This document shows, in pieces, positions 50,755 to 59,510 of a stretch of 64,000 bases of DNA (its first letter is position 1; the number at the start of each line of letters is the position of its first letter). The notes under the pieces are model-generated. The model was not told the DNA's origin. It was given only the letters and a program-made list of their open reading frames with translations, and ran no database searches. The DNA comes from Akkermansiaceae bacterium. GTDB taxonomy: Bacteria > Verrucomicrobiota > Verrucomicrobiia > Verrucomicrobiales > Akkermansiaceae. The position numbers were made by a program, and so were the translations under genes. Location: positions 1 through 64,000 of the forward strand of contig JACKPZ010000006.1 of assembly GCA_024233135.1 (NCBI GenBank). The letters run 5' to 3'.

Positions 50755-51554
50755 ACCATCACCTCCTTCCCCGCGTGAGTCGTCGATTCGCGATAGGGTG
50801 CCAGCAGGTTTTCGATTTCCGCCGGCGACGCGCCGCCCGGCCGGTGCAGCCAGCGCTCGAGCGATCGGAGCAGCGAACCGGCTTCCGGATGTTCGCGCAG
50901 GCTTGCGAGTTCGTCGGCCATGCGTTGATCGCCGAGTCCGAGTTTGTCGCGCCAGTAGGCGGTCATGAGCCGTTCGAGTTCCGCCTGGCCGGCGCTGTCG
51001 AGTTTCCCCTCCGCGGCGGCTTCCACATACGGCCGCAGGCGCTCGGCATAGGTCGGCGCGGGCGCTTCGGGAGCGTGCTCCGCCACGGCGTTTCTACGCC
51101 GGCCGAACCAGAGGAAGGCGCCCCATCCGAGAATCCATACGATCCCTAACAACCATAGCAGCGCGCGGTATCCGCCGAACCACGGGAACGCCGAGGGAAT
51201 GTAGGGCGTGAGCGCCCCGTCGTGATCCGGTGGCAGGATCGTGGCCACGTGGAAGGTCCGGTCGCCGAGTTCCGCCGCCGGACTTCCGTCCGGGTGCATG
51301 AGGTAGTCCGCAAGCCGGTGGTCGCCGGGTTCGAAGCCGATGAAGTGAAATTGATAGGTGAATCCACCGTCCGACTTCTCCACCGATCCGAGCCGGACGA
51401 TCAACGGCGTGCGGTCGTCGAGCGGGCGGGGGAGGTAGTCGCCGCGTTCGAGCACGATCTTCGTGCCTTCCTCGATGCCGATCGGGTGTGCGTCCTCCGC
51501 CCCCGCGAGGGTGGATGCGATGAGGCAGACGGCGATGACGCGGAGGAACTTCAT
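50751..51554 (-). CDS. Membrane protein, DUF4381-like position in the Bat operon
   Basis: The ATG at 51554 overlaps the DUF58 gene stop (ATGA), giving 267 residues. After a signal peptide (about 1-18) come an exported beta-rich domain, one transmembrane segment (about residues 130-152, ALLWLLGIVWILGWGAFLWF) and a cytoplasmic helical domain (YAERLRPYVEAAAEGKLDSA onward). In other Bat operons a DUF4381 protein sits between the DUF58 and BatA genes with similar C-terminal helices, but those are shorter and lack the exported domain. The match is by position and topology rather than clear motifs. Confidence 0.65.
   Translation of the reverse strand: MKFLRVIAVCLIASTLAGAEDAHPIGIEEGTKIVLERGDYLPRPLDDRTPLIVRLGSVEKSDGGFTYQFHFIGFEPGDHRLADYLMHPDGSPAAELGDRTFHVATILPPDHDGALTPYIPSAFPWFGGYRALLWLLGIVWILGWGAFLWFGRRRNAVAEHAPEAPAPTYAERLRPYVEAAAEGKLDSAGQAELERLMTAYWRDKLGLGDQRMADELASLREHPEAGSLLRSLERWLHRPGGASPAEIENLLAPYRESTTHAGKEVMV
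50762..50767 (-). promoter_or_regulatory. Shine-Dalgarno AGGAGG that fixes the TTG start of the BatA-like gene
   Basis: AGGAGG on the - strand, ending seven bases before the TTG at 50754. It lies inside the last codons of the upstream gene and is the strongest ribosome binding site I noticed in the window. Confidence 0.8.
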
Positions 51555-52396
51555 CGGGAGCGGTTCTTCAGGAAATGACGGAGCCGCGGGACGACCGGCT
51601 CGTCGATCGGCAGGTGGAGATAGGAGATTCCCGCGCGGGCGAGTTTCCCGCTGTCGCCGGTGCTGCGGAAACGTGTGCGGCCGTGGGCGGTGAACGAGCG
51701 TCCGGTTTCCGCCTCGACGCCTTGGAAGATGCCCGCCTTCAACGCGCCGCGCTCGGCGGGGTCTTCCAGATGGATCACCGCGCAATCATGGTCCTGCGCC
51801 ATCAACTTGATCGCCGGGATCGCGTCGGGGTCGTGCAGGTCACTGATCACCAAGAACAGGCAGCGCTGTTCGACCCGTGGGATGAGCTCGCGCACGCGGC
51901 GTCCGAGCGCGGTGGCGCCGCCCGATTTCTCGTGCCGCAACTGGTGAAGCCACTGGAGGATCGATCCGCGTGACAACGACGGCGTGTGGTGCAGGCCGCT
52001 TTCGCCGACACCCATCAGGCCGACTGGATTCATGTGTTCCACGGCGGCGAGCGCCAGTCCGCCGGCGATCCGCACGGCCCACGCGTATTTCCCCGGCGCG
52101 CACATGCCCACGCGCATCGACGCCGAGGTGTCCACCAACAGATAGACCGGCATCTGGCGCGGCGCCTCGTATTCCTTCACGTGGAAACGGCCGGTGCGCC
52201 CGGTCACCCGCCAGTCGATGAATTTCACCGGATCCCCGGGCTGATAGAGACGCGACTGCACATACTCGATGCCGGCTCCGAGAAACGGCGAACTCTCCTG
52301 ACCATACGCCAGCGCGTCGGCGAGACGTCGCACGACGATCTCGAACTGCCGCGCGTCGAGCGGATCGTGGGGGAGTGGTGCCTCGCCGTCGCTCAT
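51551..52396 (-). CDS. DUF58 domain protein of the MoxR/Bat system
   Basis: The 281-residue soluble protein has the DUF58 core: GIEYVQSRLYQPGDPVKFIDWRVTGRTGRFHVKEYE is the block usually written 'G...reYrpGDdvR.IdWr.sAR...l.vk.fe'. A VWA-like domain follows with MIDAS residues VDTSASM and SDLHDP. DUF58 proteins are regular partners of MoxR ATPases and are thought to relay MoxR action to the VWA proteins. It starts 4 bp after the moxR stop and overlaps the next start by four bases. Confidence 0.87.
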   Translation of the reverse strand: MSDGEAPLPHDPLDARQFEIVVRRLADALAYGQESSPFLGAGIEYVQSRLYQPGDPVKFIDWRVTGRTGRFHVKEYEAPRQMPVYLLVDTSASMRVGMCAPGKYAWAVRIAGGLALAAVEHMNPVGLMGVGESGLHHTPSLSRGSILQWLHQLRHEKSGGATALGRRVRELIPRVEQRCLFLVISDLHDPDAIPAIKLMAQDHDCAVIHLEDPAERGALKAGIFQGVEAETGRSFTAHGRTRFRSTGDSGKLARAGISYLHLPIDEPVVPRLRHFLKNRSR

Positions 52397-52400
52397 CGGG

Positions 52401-53372
52401 TCAGCCGAGTTGGTGGAGCATTTCCTCGAGCACCTGCTCCGGCTTGCGGCCCTCGGCGAGCGCCTCGTAGCTGAGGCGGATGCGGTGCAGCACGACGTCC
52501 TCCGCGAGTTCGAACAGATCCTCGGGGATCACATAGTCGCGCTCCATCACGAAGGCGCGGGCGCGGGCGGCCTGCACCAGCGCGAGCCCGGCGCGGGGCG
52601 AGCAACCGAGCTCGATCGCCGGGTGCTCGCGGGTCAGTCGCACCATCTCCACGCAGTGTTTCATGAACACGTCGCTCACATGGACATCCTGCACGGTGCG
52701 CATCGCCCCGACCAGATCGTCGAGCCCGCAGACCGGCTCGTCGGAGATCATGTCGAACGCGGACTTCGGAACGGCGCCGCCATCTACTTGTTTGAGGCCC
52801 ATCTTGAGCTGGCGGCGCAGCACGGTTTCCTCCTGGTCCGGCGTGGGATAGCCGATCCGGTGGCAGAGCATGAAACGGTCGAGCTGCGCCTCCGGAAGCT
52901 CGAAGGTGCCGGCCTGTTCGATCGGGTTCTGCGTCGCGATGACGAGAAACGGAACGGGCAGCGGGTGGCTCGTGTTGCCGATGGTCACCTTGCGTTCCTG
53001 CATCGCTTCGAGCAGCGCGCTCTGCACTTTCGGAGCCGCACGGTTGATCTCGTCGGCCAGCAGGAGGTTGGTGAAAACCGGACCCTTGTGGGTGCGGAAC
53101 TGGCCGCTCGCCTGGTCGAGCAGCTCGGATCCGAGGATGTCGGACGGCAGCATGTCGATGGTGAATTGGACGCGGCCGAACTTCAGATCCACCGCTTTCG
53201 CCACGGTGTTCACGAGCAGGGTCTTGGCCGTTCCCGGCACGCCTAACAACAACAGGTGGCCGCCGGTGAGCAGGGCGATCATCATCCGCTCGACGACGAC
53301 GTCCTGTCCGACGACGACCTCGGCGACTCGTTCGCGAACGGCGCTGACAAAGTGGATCTTGGTGGCGATCAT
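52401..53372 (-). CDS. MoxR-family AAA+ ATPase
   Basis: From the ATG at 53372 the product is 323 residues. Walker A is GVPGTAKTLL (about residues 41-50), Walker B LLLADEINRA, sensor 1 ATQNPIEQAGTFELPEAQLDRF with the family's conserved Pro-Glu-Ala-Gln-Leu-Asp-Arg-Phe, and sensor 2 CSPRAGLAL. MoxR ATPases act as chaperones that mature metal- or VWA-containing partners. It is the second gene of the operon, after a TlpA-like gene (22 bp gap). Confidence 0.92.
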   Translation of the reverse strand: MIATKIHFVSAVRERVAEVVVGQDVVVERMMIALLTGGHLLLLGVPGTAKTLLVNTVAKAVDLKFGRVQFTIDMLPSDILGSELLDQASGQFRTHKGPVFTNLLLADEINRAAPKVQSALLEAMQERKVTIGNTSHPLPVPFLVIATQNPIEQAGTFELPEAQLDRFMLCHRIGYPTPDQEETVLRRQLKMGLKQVDGGAVPKSAFDMISDEPVCGLDDLVGAMRTVQDVHVSDVFMKHCVEMVRLTREHPAIELGCSPRAGLALVQAARARAFVMERDYVIPEDLFELAEDVVLHRIRLSYEALAEGRKPEQVLEEMLHQLG

Positions 53373-53394
53373 GGGTGGTTGGGAAAACGATGGA

Positions 53395-54447
53395 TCAGGG
53401 CAGCTTGTCTTCCTGATAGGCGGAAAGCGCGTCTTTCGCTGCGGCGGCTTCGGCGGGTGACGCGCAGTCGACCGCTTGTTTCTGGAAACCGACCGCCTTG
53501 TCCTTCTCCCCGCGGAGGAAGGAAACGCGGGCGAGGACGGAGAGCGCGCCGCATCGCGCCGGCCCTTCGGACTGCGCCGCGGGACCCGCGAGTTTCTCCG
53601 CCGTGGCGAGCATCGTTTCATCCGGCGATCCCGCGTAGGAAAGCCGCGCCGCCGCGGCGACTCCGATCGCCTCTTGCTCGGCGAAATCCTCGGCGAGGAT
53701 CTTCGCCAGCTCCGGAGCGTCGGCGGTTTCCCCGCGGGCGAGCATCAGGTCGAGTTCCAACAGTCCGCCGATGTAGCGGAACTTGTCACCGAGTTCCTCA
53801 TGCAGTTTCGCGATCACCTTCTCGGCCTCGTCGGTCTCTCCTTCCCGCAACAACGTGCCCGCCCGTGCGGCGAGTTCCTCCGCCTTTTCGCTCGGCGCGG
53901 TCGCCACCGGAGCCGCGGCCGCCGCGGCGGGTTTCGTCGATGGTTCGGATAGAAGTTTCACCAGCAGCGACTCCTCCAGCAACATCGGATGGCCGATGTA
54001 GGCGATCCTACCGCTTTTGTTCACCACGAACGCGCGGGGGATGCCTTTCTGACCGGCGGCTTCGAGCCACTTCTTGCCCATCGTACCCTTCTCGTCGTCC
54101 ACGGTTACGCGGTAGGTCATTTTCGAACCCATCTTGCGCACGAATGCGGAAACCGTCTTCTCATCCTCGCCGAGGTTCTGGCCCACGACCACCAGGCCCT
54201 TTTTCGAGTGTTTCTTGAACACCTCGTTCACATGCGGAATCGCGGCCACGCAGGGTCCGCACCAGGTCGCCCAGAACTCGACGATGTACACCTTGTCGCC
54301 CTCGAACTCCTTCACCGCCTCGCCCTGCACCCACTTCTTCGGCGCGATTTTCGGGGCGGGGTCGCCCACTTTCAGCGCCGCTTCCAGTTTCGAGCCTCCC
54401 AGCAGCGGGAGCAGGCATCCGAGGAGCAGGAGAAGTCGACAGGTCAT
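53395..54447 (-). CDS. Exported TlpA-like thioredoxin with a C-terminal TPR-like region
   Basis: The ATG at 54447 gives 350 residues with a signal peptide (about 1-24). The TlpA/ResA thioredoxin fold follows, with FWATWCGPC (Cys63, Cys66) and GIPRAFVV containing the cis-Pro. From about residue 170 there is an Ala/Pro-rich linker and then helical, TPR-like sequence to the end. TlpA-type proteins reduce disulfides in the periplasm. Here the gene heads the MoxR/Bat operon, 22 bp before moxR, which suggests that thiol redox state matters for that complex. The thioredoxin-TPR fusion is less usual than either part alone. Confidence 0.82.
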   Translation of the reverse strand: MTCRLLLLLGCLLPLLGGSKLEAALKVGDPAPKIAPKKWVQGEAVKEFEGDKVYIVEFWATWCGPCVAAIPHVNEVFKKHSKKGLVVVGQNLGEDEKTVSAFVRKMGSKMTYRVTVDDEKGTMGKKWLEAAGQKGIPRAFVVNKSGRIAYIGHPMLLEESLLVKLLSEPSTKPAAAAAAPVATAPSEKAEELAARAGTLLREGETDEAEKVIAKLHEELGDKFRYIGGLLELDLMLARGETADAPELAKILAEDFAEQEAIGVAAAARLSYAGSPDETMLATAEKLAGPAAQSEGPARCGALSVLARVSFLRGEKDKAVGFQKQAVDCASPAEAAAAKDALSAYQEDKLP

Positions 54448-54567
54448 TCGATCAAAAACGCGGTTGAACGGGTAATTTGTGTGGGGAATTTCCGCCTTCG
54501 GCAATCGGATACTCCCGCCGGGGGCGAAAATTGCCGCCGGATGGTTTCCATCTTGCGGAAATCCCGT

Positions 54568-54598
54568 TCGGTGAAAGTCTCGGCGGGTCTTTCACCGA
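54568..54598. promoter_or_regulatory. 10-bp inverted repeat just upstream of the MFS gene
   Basis: Arms TCGGTGAAAG (54568-54577) and CTTTCACCGA (54589-54598) are perfect complements with an 11-bp spacer, centre to centre 21 bp. It ends 3 bp before the ATG at 54602 and covers the place of the ribosome binding site. It could be a repressor operator or an RNA hairpin that hides the start. Confidence 0.5.
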
Positions 54599-54601
54599 TC
54601 C

Positions 54602-56221
54602 ATGAGCGAATCCCCGACAGAATCCCCGCACGGAGGGCCCGGCCCGCTGATCCTCAAATCCGTGGCCCTGCTGGTTTTCAGCGCGCTGGTGGCTTTTGTC
54701 GCGGACTACAAGCTGAAGCTCGGTATCATTCCCGCCGCGATTCTCGGACTGAGCATCTTCGGCGTCGGCTTGTTCTCAATGTTGAAACTGCGGGGCGCTC
54801 CGCGTGAGATGGGCTTCACCTTCGGTCTCAAGTTCTTCAGCGTCACCGCCTACAAGATCCTGAATTTCGCGCTCTCGATGTGGCTGATCCGCGACCTCGG
54901 ATTCGGCGAACAGTCCGCCGGCATCGTGATCGTCGTCTGGGGCTTGTTCATGACCGTGGCGACGATCGTGGCGGGCTCGCTGACCGACGTGCTCGGGCTG
55001 CGCCGCACCTTGTTGATCGGCGTGGTCCTGTGTGTGGTCACACGGCTGATGATGGTGGTGGCCCCGCATCCTTATCTGGCGCTGGCGCTCGGGCTCCTGC
55101 CGCTGGCGGTGGGCGAGGCGCTGTGCACGCCGGTGCTGGTGGCGGCGATGCGGCTCTACTCGAAACCGTCGCAGCGCACCGTGGCCTTCTCGTTGTTCTA
55201 CGGCCTCATGAACTTCGGATTCATGTTCGGATATTTCATTTCCGACGGCATCCACAACTGGCTCCCGGACGGGTCCACGATCGCCGTTCCGCTGCTGCAA
55301 ACGACCGTCACACCCTACGGCGCGCTGATCCTCGCCAGTCTCGTGATCGACGCGCTCATGCTGCCGCTCATCACGTTGTTGAGACCGGGCGTGCAGATGA
55401 CCGAGACGGGATTCGTCGATCTGCCGCGGCACGAGCACACCTTTCCGGCGGATATGGGAACCGTGGAGCGGCTCTGGCGCAGCGCGGGCAACGCGGCGTC
55501 CGATACGCTCGACATGCTCGGGAAGCTCTTCCGCTCGCCGGGTTTCTCGAAACTGCTGGTCTTCCTGCTGATGATCGGCCTGTTGAAGATCGTCTTCAAC
55601 CTGATGGATTACGTGCTCAATCCGTTCACCGCCCGCGTCATCGACGAGGACGCGGTGAGCAAGGTGGGCCGCCTCAACGCCACCAACAGCATCATGATCC
55701 TCGTGCTCGCGCCGATGGTCGGCATGATGACCCGGAAATACGCGTCCTACACCATGGTCATCCTCGGCGGCTTCATCACCGCGGCGTCGTTCGTATTCAT
55801 GGCGATGCCGGCGTCCGCGTTCCAAGGGATCGCAGACGGCTGGCTCGGCAAGGCCGTCGGCAACGGCTACCTCGGCATCATCGGCGCAGTGCACCCGTAT
55901 TTCGTGATGATCTTCCTGTGGCAGGTCGTCTTTTCCGTGGGCGAGGCGTTCTACTCGCCGCGGGTTTACGAATACGCGGCGTCCATCGCACCGCCGGGGC
56001 AGGAGGCATCGTATTCGTCGCTCTCGTACATCCCGCTGCTCATCGGCAAGGTCGCGACCGGCCTGTCCTTCGCCGGGTTGCTGGACCGCTATGTGCCCGC
56101 CGATGGCCCTCGCCAACCGGGCATGATGTGGCTTCTTATCGGTCTGATGGTCCTCGTGGCGCCGGTGGGTCTGTTGTTCCTCAGACGTTTCATCCGGGTG
56201 AAAGAAGAGGGCAGGGAATGA
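54602..56221 (+). CDS. Major facilitator superfamily transporter
   Basis: The 539-residue protein has about twelve hydrophobic helices in two halves with a central hydrophilic loop (about residues 255-320). The MFS loop 2-3 motif appears as GSLTDVLGLRRTLL. The segment EYAASIAPPGQEASYSSLSYIPLL near the C-terminal third resembles the POT/peptide-type and related oligosaccharide transporters. Substrate is unknown. The adjacent convergent gene encodes a glucosidase, so sugar transport is possible but not shown. A perfect inverted repeat lies directly upstream. Confidence 0.8.
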   Translation: MSESPTESPHGGPGPLILKSVALLVFSALVAFVADYKLKLGIIPAAILGLSIFGVGLFSMLKLRGAPREMGFTFGLKFFSVTAYKILNFALSMWLIRDLGFGEQSAGIVIVVWGLFMTVATIVAGSLTDVLGLRRTLLIGVVLCVVTRLMMVVAPHPYLALALGLLPLAVGEALCTPVLVAAMRLYSKPSQRTVAFSLFYGLMNFGFMFGYFISDGIHNWLPDGSTIAVPLLQTTVTPYGALILASLVIDALMLPLITLLRPGVQMTETGFVDLPRHEHTFPADMGTVERLWRSAGNAASDTLDMLGKLFRSPGFSKLLVFLLMIGLLKIVFNLMDYVLNPFTARVIDEDAVSKVGRLNATNSIMILVLAPMVGMMTRKYASYTMVILGGFITAASFVFMAMPASAFQGIADGWLGKAVGNGYLGIIGAVHPYFVMIFLWQVVFSVGEAFYSPRVYEYAASIAPPGQEASYSSLSYIPLLIGKVATGLSFAGLLDRYVPADGPRQPGMMWLLIGLMVLVAPVGLLFLRRFIRVKEEGRE

Positions 56222-56228
56222 GGGGCGC

Positions 56229-58931
56229 TCAGGTGCTCGTTTTGGTCTTCCGCCGGGTCGGCGGTTTCATCGCTTCGAGTTTCTCGCGCCGCTCGCGGAC
56301 GAGGCGCACGATCAACGCGGTCCAGCCTGTCTGGTGGGACGCGCCGAGGCCCTCGCCGGTTTCGGCGTGGAAATATTCGTGGAAGAGCAGGAGGTTCCGC
56401 CAGGTTGGATCGTCGCTGTAGCGTTTGGCGGCGCCGAAACAAGGGCGGTAGCCGTCGCCGTCCGGAAGCAGCAGCGAGAGCAACCGGTCGCAGATGTCCA
56501 TCGCGATCTGCCGAAGCGTCTTCTTCTTCCCGGAGCCGGTGGGGTATTCGAGTTTGAACGAGTCGCCGTGGAAATAGTAATAACTCTCGAGCGCCTCGAT
56601 GATGAGATAGTTCGTCGGAAACCAGATCGGGCCGCGCCAGTTCGAGTTGCCGCCGAACATGTCGGTGGTCGCCTCGCCGGGCGTATAGCAGACCTCGTGC
56701 CTCTGGCCGTGATGCTCGAAGACGAACGGCGTCTCGTCATGCGCCTTGCTGAGCGAGCGGATGCCGAAATCGGATAGGAATTCGGCGCGGTCGAGCATGT
56801 AGGTGAGCGATTTTCGCAGCCGTTTTTCGCTGGCGATGGCGAGCAGGCAGCGTCCTGGATTCTTGCTGCCGGGCACCCGGCGGAAGGATACATATTTCAG
56901 CAGGTCCGGCCGGTTCACCAGGAACCAGTCCATTCGTTTCCGGAATCCGGGCAGCGCGTCGATCGTCTTCTGCTTGAGTACGGTCACCGCGCACAGCGGC
57001 AGAAGTCCGACGAGCGAGCGGATCCGCAGCGGGATGGGGGACTCGTGGTTGATGATGAGCTGGTCGTAGTAGAAACCATCCTTCTCGTCCCAGAGTCCGG
57101 TGCCGCCGAGGGTGTTGATCGCGTCGCTGATGTTGACGAAGTGCTCGAAAAACTTCGACGCGATATCCTCGTAGGCGGGTTTCTCGAGCGCGAGTTCGAG
57201 CGCCATCGCCAGCATGTGCAGGCAGTAGAACGCCATCCACGCCGTGCCGTCCGCCTGGTGCAGCCGTCCGCCGCCGGGCAGCGCCTGCGAGCGGTCGAAG
57301 ACCCCGATGTTGTCCAGCCCGAGGAAACCTCCTCCGAAGACATGGCGGCCCTCGACGTCCTTGCGGTTCACCCACCATGTGAAATTGATGAGCAGTTTCT
57401 GGAACGCCCGTTCGAGAAAGAGCAGGTCGCGGTTGCCCTTCGCGTCGGCGATCTTGTAGACCCGCCAGACCGCCCATGCGTGCACCGGCGGGTTCACGTC
57501 GGAGAAGTTCCACTCGTAGGCGGGCAGTTGGCCGTTCGGGTGCATGTACCACTCGCGCAGCAACAGCAGCAGTTGGTCTTTGGCGAAGTCCGGATCCAGC
57601 GCGGCGAAGGGGATCATGTGGAACGAGGTGTCCCACGCGGCGAACCACGGGTATTCCCATTTGTCCGGCATCGAGAGGATGTCGCGCGCGTGGAAGTTCG
57701 GCCAGTCGGAGTTCCGCCCGTGGAGCCGCTGTTGGGACGGCGGCTGGGTGGCTCCGCCGTTCAACCAGTCGTCCACGACGAAATGATAGAACTGCTTGGT
57801 CCACAGCAGTCCGGCATAACCTTGTCGGCAGATCAGCCGTTCGTCCGGTGAGATGTCCTTCGGGACGACCTCCTCATAGAACTCGTCCGACTCGCTCGCA
57901 CGTGCCGCGAAGGTCTCTTCGAATTGGTCGAATCCATCCAGTCCGTTCGCTTCGCCCACGGCGTGGAGCCGGCAGCGGACGGTCACCGTTCCTCCGGGCG
58001 GCACGATGAAGTGGAAATGCGGCGCCGCCTTCGTGCCGCTGGGTTCGTTGGAGACCGCTCCTTTCTCGCGTCCGATGAGATGCCGGTGGAACGCGTCCTT
58101 CGTGTGCAGGGTCTCGTTCGCAAGCCCGCCGAGACTCACGATGTTGCTGTTGTTCTCCGTGAACAACAATGGTGTGGGCCCGTCCGAGTCGGGGGAGTCG
58201 GCGTGAAACACGAACTTGCCGAGCGTCTCGTGCTCGATGTGCAGCCGTCCGTCGGCGCCGCGGATCCGCGGTGGTTTGAGCGGCCGTTCCCGATGTTTGC
58301 CCCAGCTCCAGACGTTGCGGAACCAGACGGTCGGAAGCACATGGATCGGCGCCGCCACCGGTCCGTGGTTGGTCACCGTGATCCGCCACAGGATGTCCTC
58401 GGGAGTCCGCTTGGCCACCTCCTGGACGACATCGAAGTAACGTCCGCCCTTGAAGATCCCGGTGTCGGCCAGTTCATACTCGTGGCCCGACCGCCCGAGC
58501 CGTTCGTTTTCCAAACGGATGGCGACATAGGGATACTCGGCGTGCGGATACTTGTAGAGAGCCTTGGTGTAGGAATGCGTCGGTGTGGAATCGAGGTAGT
58601 AGTAACACTCCTTCACGTCCTCACCGTGGTTTCCCTCATGGCCGCCGAGGCCGAACAAGCGCTCCTTCAGGATCGGGTCGCGCCCGTTCCAGAGCGCGGG
58701 CGCGAAACAAAGGCGGCAGAGCCGGTCGCACCACCCCTGCAGTCCGTCCTCGCCCCAGCGGTAGGCGCGGCGGCGCGCGTGGTCGTGTGGGAACGCGGCC
58801 CAACTGTGGCCGTGGTCGCTGTCGTCCTCACGCACGGTGCCCCACTGGCGTTCGCTGAGGAACGGTCCCCAGCGGCGCCAGCGGTTGCCGGCGCCACGGT
58901 CCTCCGCCAGTCGTTGGTGTTCCTCGGTCAT
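56229..58931 (-). CDS. Glucosidase-like protein, GH63/MGH1-type (alpha/alpha)6 barrel
   Basis: The 900-residue product has no signal peptide and should be cytoplasmic. An N-terminal beta-rich region (WGPFLSERQWGTVREDDSDH) is followed by an (alpha/alpha)6 barrel. Typical barrel segments are FAAWDTSFHMIPFA, LPAYEWNFSDVNPPVHAWA and, near the C-terminus, GGNSNWRGPIWFPTNYLIIEAL, a hallmark of GH63-like enzymes. Known relatives are alpha-glucosidases and mannosylglycerate or glucosylglycerate hydrolases. The exact substrate is open; turnover of a compatible solute or glucan is plausible. It follows sufE by 54 bp on the same strand. Confidence 0.8.
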   Translation of the reverse strand: MTEEHQRLAEDRGAGNRWRRWGPFLSERQWGTVREDDSDHGHSWAAFPHDHARRRAYRWGEDGLQGWCDRLCRLCFAPALWNGRDPILKERLFGLGGHEGNHGEDVKECYYYLDSTPTHSYTKALYKYPHAEYPYVAIRLENERLGRSGHEYELADTGIFKGGRYFDVVQEVAKRTPEDILWRITVTNHGPVAAPIHVLPTVWFRNVWSWGKHRERPLKPPRIRGADGRLHIEHETLGKFVFHADSPDSDGPTPLLFTENNSNIVSLGGLANETLHTKDAFHRHLIGREKGAVSNEPSGTKAAPHFHFIVPPGGTVTVRCRLHAVGEANGLDGFDQFEETFAARASESDEFYEEVVPKDISPDERLICRQGYAGLLWTKQFYHFVVDDWLNGGATQPPSQQRLHGRNSDWPNFHARDILSMPDKWEYPWFAAWDTSFHMIPFAALDPDFAKDQLLLLLREWYMHPNGQLPAYEWNFSDVNPPVHAWAVWRVYKIADAKGNRDLLFLERAFQKLLINFTWWVNRKDVEGRHVFGGGFLGLDNIGVFDRSQALPGGGRLHQADGTAWMAFYCLHMLAMALELALEKPAYEDIASKFFEHFVNISDAINTLGGTGLWDEKDGFYYDQLIINHESPIPLRIRSLVGLLPLCAVTVLKQKTIDALPGFRKRMDWFLVNRPDLLKYVSFRRVPGSKNPGRCLLAIASEKRLRKSLTYMLDRAEFLSDFGIRSLSKAHDETPFVFEHHGQRHEVCYTPGEATTDMFGGNSNWRGPIWFPTNYLIIEALESYYYFHGDSFKLEYPTGSGKKKTLRQIAMDICDRLLSLLLPDGDGYRPCFGAAKRYSDDPTWRNLLLFHEYFHAETGEGLGASHQTGWTALIVRLVRERREKLEAMKPPTRRKTKTST

Positions 58932-58985
58932 CCGTTTCGCGAAAGCAGGATTCGTGCGCGGTGGGGAAACGATTTCTCCGCTGCC

Positions 58986-59408
58986 TCAGCCCTCCGGGTG
59001 GGAGAGTGCCAGCGCCCGTTGTTTCATCTGGGTGGCCATCAGGGTGAGCGCGTTCGCACGCGTCGGCGCGAGGTGCTCCTTGAGGCCCGTGCGGTCGACG
59101 AACGACATGTCCGCCGTCAGGATCGCGTCCGGAGCCTCGCCATCGAGCACCCGCACGAACAACGCGATCATACCTTTTGTGATCACCGAGTCGGAATCCG
59201 CCGCGTAGCGCACTTTTCCGTCTTCGATCCGCGCGTCGAGCCACACCTGCGACTGGCATCCCTTGATCAGGTGCTCGGCATCCTTCGCAGCGTCGTCCAT
59301 CGGCGGCAGCTTCTTGCCGAGGCCGATCACGTATTCGTAGCGCTCGGTCCAGTCTTGAAAAAGGCCGAGTTCGTTGAGCAGTTCCTGTTGTTTCTCCGGA
59401 ATCGTCAT
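58986..59408 (-). CDS. sufE: SufE-type sulfur acceptor protein
   Basis: SufE takes persulfide sulfur from the cysteine desulfurase SufS and passes it to the Fe-S scaffold. The 140-residue product starts at the ATG at 59408. The active-site cysteine is Cys51 in LIKGCQSQVWL, at the same residue number as in E. coli SufE. The N-terminal helix (QQELLNELGLFQDWTERYEYVI) and ADSDSVITKGMIALFVRVL are typical. No other suf gene is in the window. The divergent neighbour is a tRNA-modification fusion whose rhodanese half also handles persulfide chemistry in its family. Confidence 0.93.
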   Translation of the reverse strand: MTIPEKQQELLNELGLFQDWTERYEYVIGLGKKLPPMDDAAKDAEHLIKGCQSQVWLDARIEDGKVRYAADSDSVITKGMIALFVRVLDGEAPDAILTADMSFVDRTGLKEHLAPTRANALTLMATQMKQRALALSHPEG

Positions 59409-59510
59409 GGGCGGGGGAACTGGAACCCGGAAATCCGCGGCCCGCAAGACCGGATGACGGAGCGTGGGTTTCCCTTGCCGGCCGGCGGCCGATCGTGCAA
59501 GTGCTGCCCC

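Noticed and set aside
59454..59510. ATG start for the TrhO-RluA fusion adding 19 residues (with SCKCC)
   Set aside because: TrhO homology begins right after the GTG at 59511; the extra part is Cys-rich and unlike the family. Kept as an alternative only.
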